This document shows positions 63,167-64,000 of a DNA stretch of 64,000 nt, in pieces. How positions within the stretch are numbered: the stretch's first letter is position 1; each line of letters starts with the position of its first letter. Below the pieces are notes generated by a model, which saw nothing but the letters and a program-made list of their open reading frames with translations, did not search any database and had not been told where the DNA came from. The translations under genes were made by a program, and so were the position numbers. Origin of the DNA: Caenispirillum salinarum AK4 (GTDB lineage Bacteria > Pseudomonadota > Alphaproteobacteria > Rhodospirillales > Rhodospirillaceae); the NCBI RefSeq assembly GCF_000315795.1, contig NZ_ANHY01000010.1, positions 87,884-151,883 of the forward strand. Reading direction: 5' to 3'.

Positions 63167-63465
63167 CGCAGGAGACCTTCACCGCCGCGGCGCGCGCCGA
63201 AACCCCGGCGGCCGCCCGCTACCTCGGGCAGTTGAGCAAGCACTTCGCCCACAAGATCAGGGTGGATTACGCGGCCGATGCCACGCCGCCGGAAGGGCTG
63301 GCGCACTTCCCCTGGGGCACCTGCCGGATGCGGGCCGAGGGCGGTGCCCTGGCCGTGGAGGCGACGGCCGACACGTCGGACGGGCTGGAGCGCATCAAGC
63401 ACGTCGTCGACGACCACCTGCGCCGCTTCGCGTGGCGGGAAAAGCTGGTACTGCACTGGGACTGA
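63163..63465 (+). CDS. DUF2218 protein coupled to the iron ABC operon
   Basis: Protein of 100 residues matching the DUF2218 pattern: AARYLGQLSKHFAHKIRVDYA, FPWGTCRMRAEGGALAVEATA, then LERIKHVVDDHLRRFAWREKLVLHW. The conserved cysteine and histidines could handle metal or a siderophore fragment. Function is unknown, but the 4-bp overlap with the ATPase gene and the AGAGGA ribosome binding site indicate a job in the same uptake pathway. Confidence 0.8.
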   Translation: MTQETFTAAARAETPAAARYLGQLSKHFAHKIRVDYAADATPPEGLAHFPWGTCRMRAEGGALAVEATADTSDGLERIKHVVDDHLRRFAWREKLVLHWD

Positions 63466-63482
63466 GGCGGCGCTCCGGGCGA

Positions 63483-63514
63483 CCGGGGCAAGGGTCCGCC
63501 CCGGCCGCTTTTCT
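63483..63514 (+). terminator. Terminator after the iron-uptake operon
   Basis: CCGGGGC (63483-63489) pairs with GCCCCGG (63498-63504) over an 8-nt loop and is followed by CCGCTTTTCT. It lies 17 bp past the DUF2218 stop and before the convergent tonB-like gene. Confidence 0.6.
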
Positions 63515-63530
63515 CCCCTCGCCCCTCGCC

Positions 63531-64000
63531 CTACCGCAACGCGAAGACGACCGGAACGGCGATCTCAAGCGTCTCGCCGGCCACTCCCGGCGGCATGGCC
63601 GGCAGGGGAGACGCGCGGCGGATCATCTTCTCCACCTCGTCATCCAGGGCGCTGTGGCCGGAGCCCCGCTCGATGCGGTGGCTGAGCACGGCACCCTGGC
63701 GATCGATGACGAAGCGCAGCACCACCGTCCCCTCCTGGCGGCGCAGACGGGCACGGCGGGGATATTCCTTGTGGCGCTCCAGCCAGGTCTGGATGAGGGC
63801 GATGTAGTCCCGGCGCTCTCCCGGTGTCCCGCCGCCTGTCCGGGCCTCCGCCGTGCCCTGCGCGGCCGTCGACCCGGCACCCGACACGCCGCCCTCGCCC
63901 ACCGGCTGGCTGGCCGGCGCGGGAACGGGCGCCGGAGCCTCGGCCGGGGCCGGCGGCGCGGCGGGCGCCGGAGCCGGCTCGGGACGGGCCGGCGGCTGCG
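63531..64000 (-). CDS. TonB-family energy transducer, partial (5' end outside the window)
   Basis: The C-terminal part of a TonB protein. About 30 Pro/Ala-rich residues (QPPARPEPAPAPA...) at the window edge form the periplasm-spanning linker. The TonB C-terminal domain follows: YIALIQTWLERHKEYPRRARLRRQEGTVVLRFVIDRQGAVLSHRIERGSGHSALDDEV, ending AVPVVFALR. The membrane anchor lies beyond position 64000. It converges on the receptor/ABC operon and would power that receptor; ExbB and ExbD may lie further on. Confidence 0.85.
   Translation of the reverse strand, partial: QPPARPEPAPAPAAPPAPAEAPAPVPAPASQPVGEGGVSGAGSTAAQGTAEARTGGGTPGERRDYIALIQTWLERHKEYPRRARLRRQEGTVVLRFVIDRQGAVLSHRIERGSGHSALDDEVEKMIRRASPLPAMPPGVAGETLEIAVPVVFALR

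Overview
The window is about 64 kb of very GC-rich bacterial chromosome, densely coded on both strands with short gaps and many ATGA/GTGA stop-start overlaps. I see no rRNA, tRNA, CRISPR array, insertion sequence or prophage gene. Gene content points to an alphaproteobacterium, possibly of the Rhodospirillales type. The clues are a NepR-like anti-sigma protein, a Form I-A RuBisCO operon with cbbQ and cbbO, choXWV and betIBA choline genes, CcoG, a full-length pyruvate carboxylase and ergothioneine genes. The genus cannot be fixed from the sequence alone.

Layout. 0-7 kb: queuosine-precursor transporter, an L-2-hydroxyglutarate oxidase-like flavoprotein coupled to an exported TM1410/GH114-like protein, a ParDE-type toxin-antitoxin pair, an FmdB zinc ribbon protein, a nitronate monooxygenase-like enzyme and an acyl-CoA synthetase. 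7-11 kb: a Fur-like box between a small unknown gene and an orphan ferric-iron binding protein (FbpA/FutA type), followed by a highly structured non-coding stretch that looks like a small RNA, a Sel1/lytic transglycosylase protein, a NepR-like protein and a membrane protein. 11-22 kb: an EF-G paralogue with an altered switch II, an exported protein of unknown role, a histidine phosphatase, a gamma-glutamylcyclotransferase-like protein, small membrane and exported proteins, a lipoprotein hydrolase, CcoG, and a fused CoA-binding/O-acetylhomoserine sulfhydrylase. 22-28 kb: pyruvate carboxylase and a translationally coupled histidine kinase/response regulator pair.

28-34 kb holds the CO2-fixation operon cbbL-cbbS-cbbQ-cbbO (minus strand), with a LysR gene upstream that does not look like CbbR. 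34-38 kb: EamA exporter, WrbA-like flavoprotein and an S41 protease. 38-42 kb: an ergothioneine block (EgtE-like PLP enzyme, EgtB, EgtD) without EgtA or EgtC. 42-45 kb: thioesterase, PRC-barrel protein and oligopeptidase B.

45-52.5 kb is a choline-to-glycine-betaine unit. betI-betB-betA is transcribed leftward and choX-choW-choV rightward. The shared intergenic region holds two palindromes, one of them BetI-like, on a possible promoter. Choline imported by ChoXWV would be oxidised by BetA and BetB to the osmoprotectant betaine.

52.5-57 kb: DeoR-family regulator, a large exported beta-rich protein, a cupin and a THUMP-type RNA methyltransferase. 57-64 kb is an iron-uptake locus: AraC-type regulator, Fur-like box, TonB-dependent receptor, periplasmic binding protein, FecCD permease, ATPase, a coupled DUF2218 protein, and a convergent tonB-like gene cut by the window edge.
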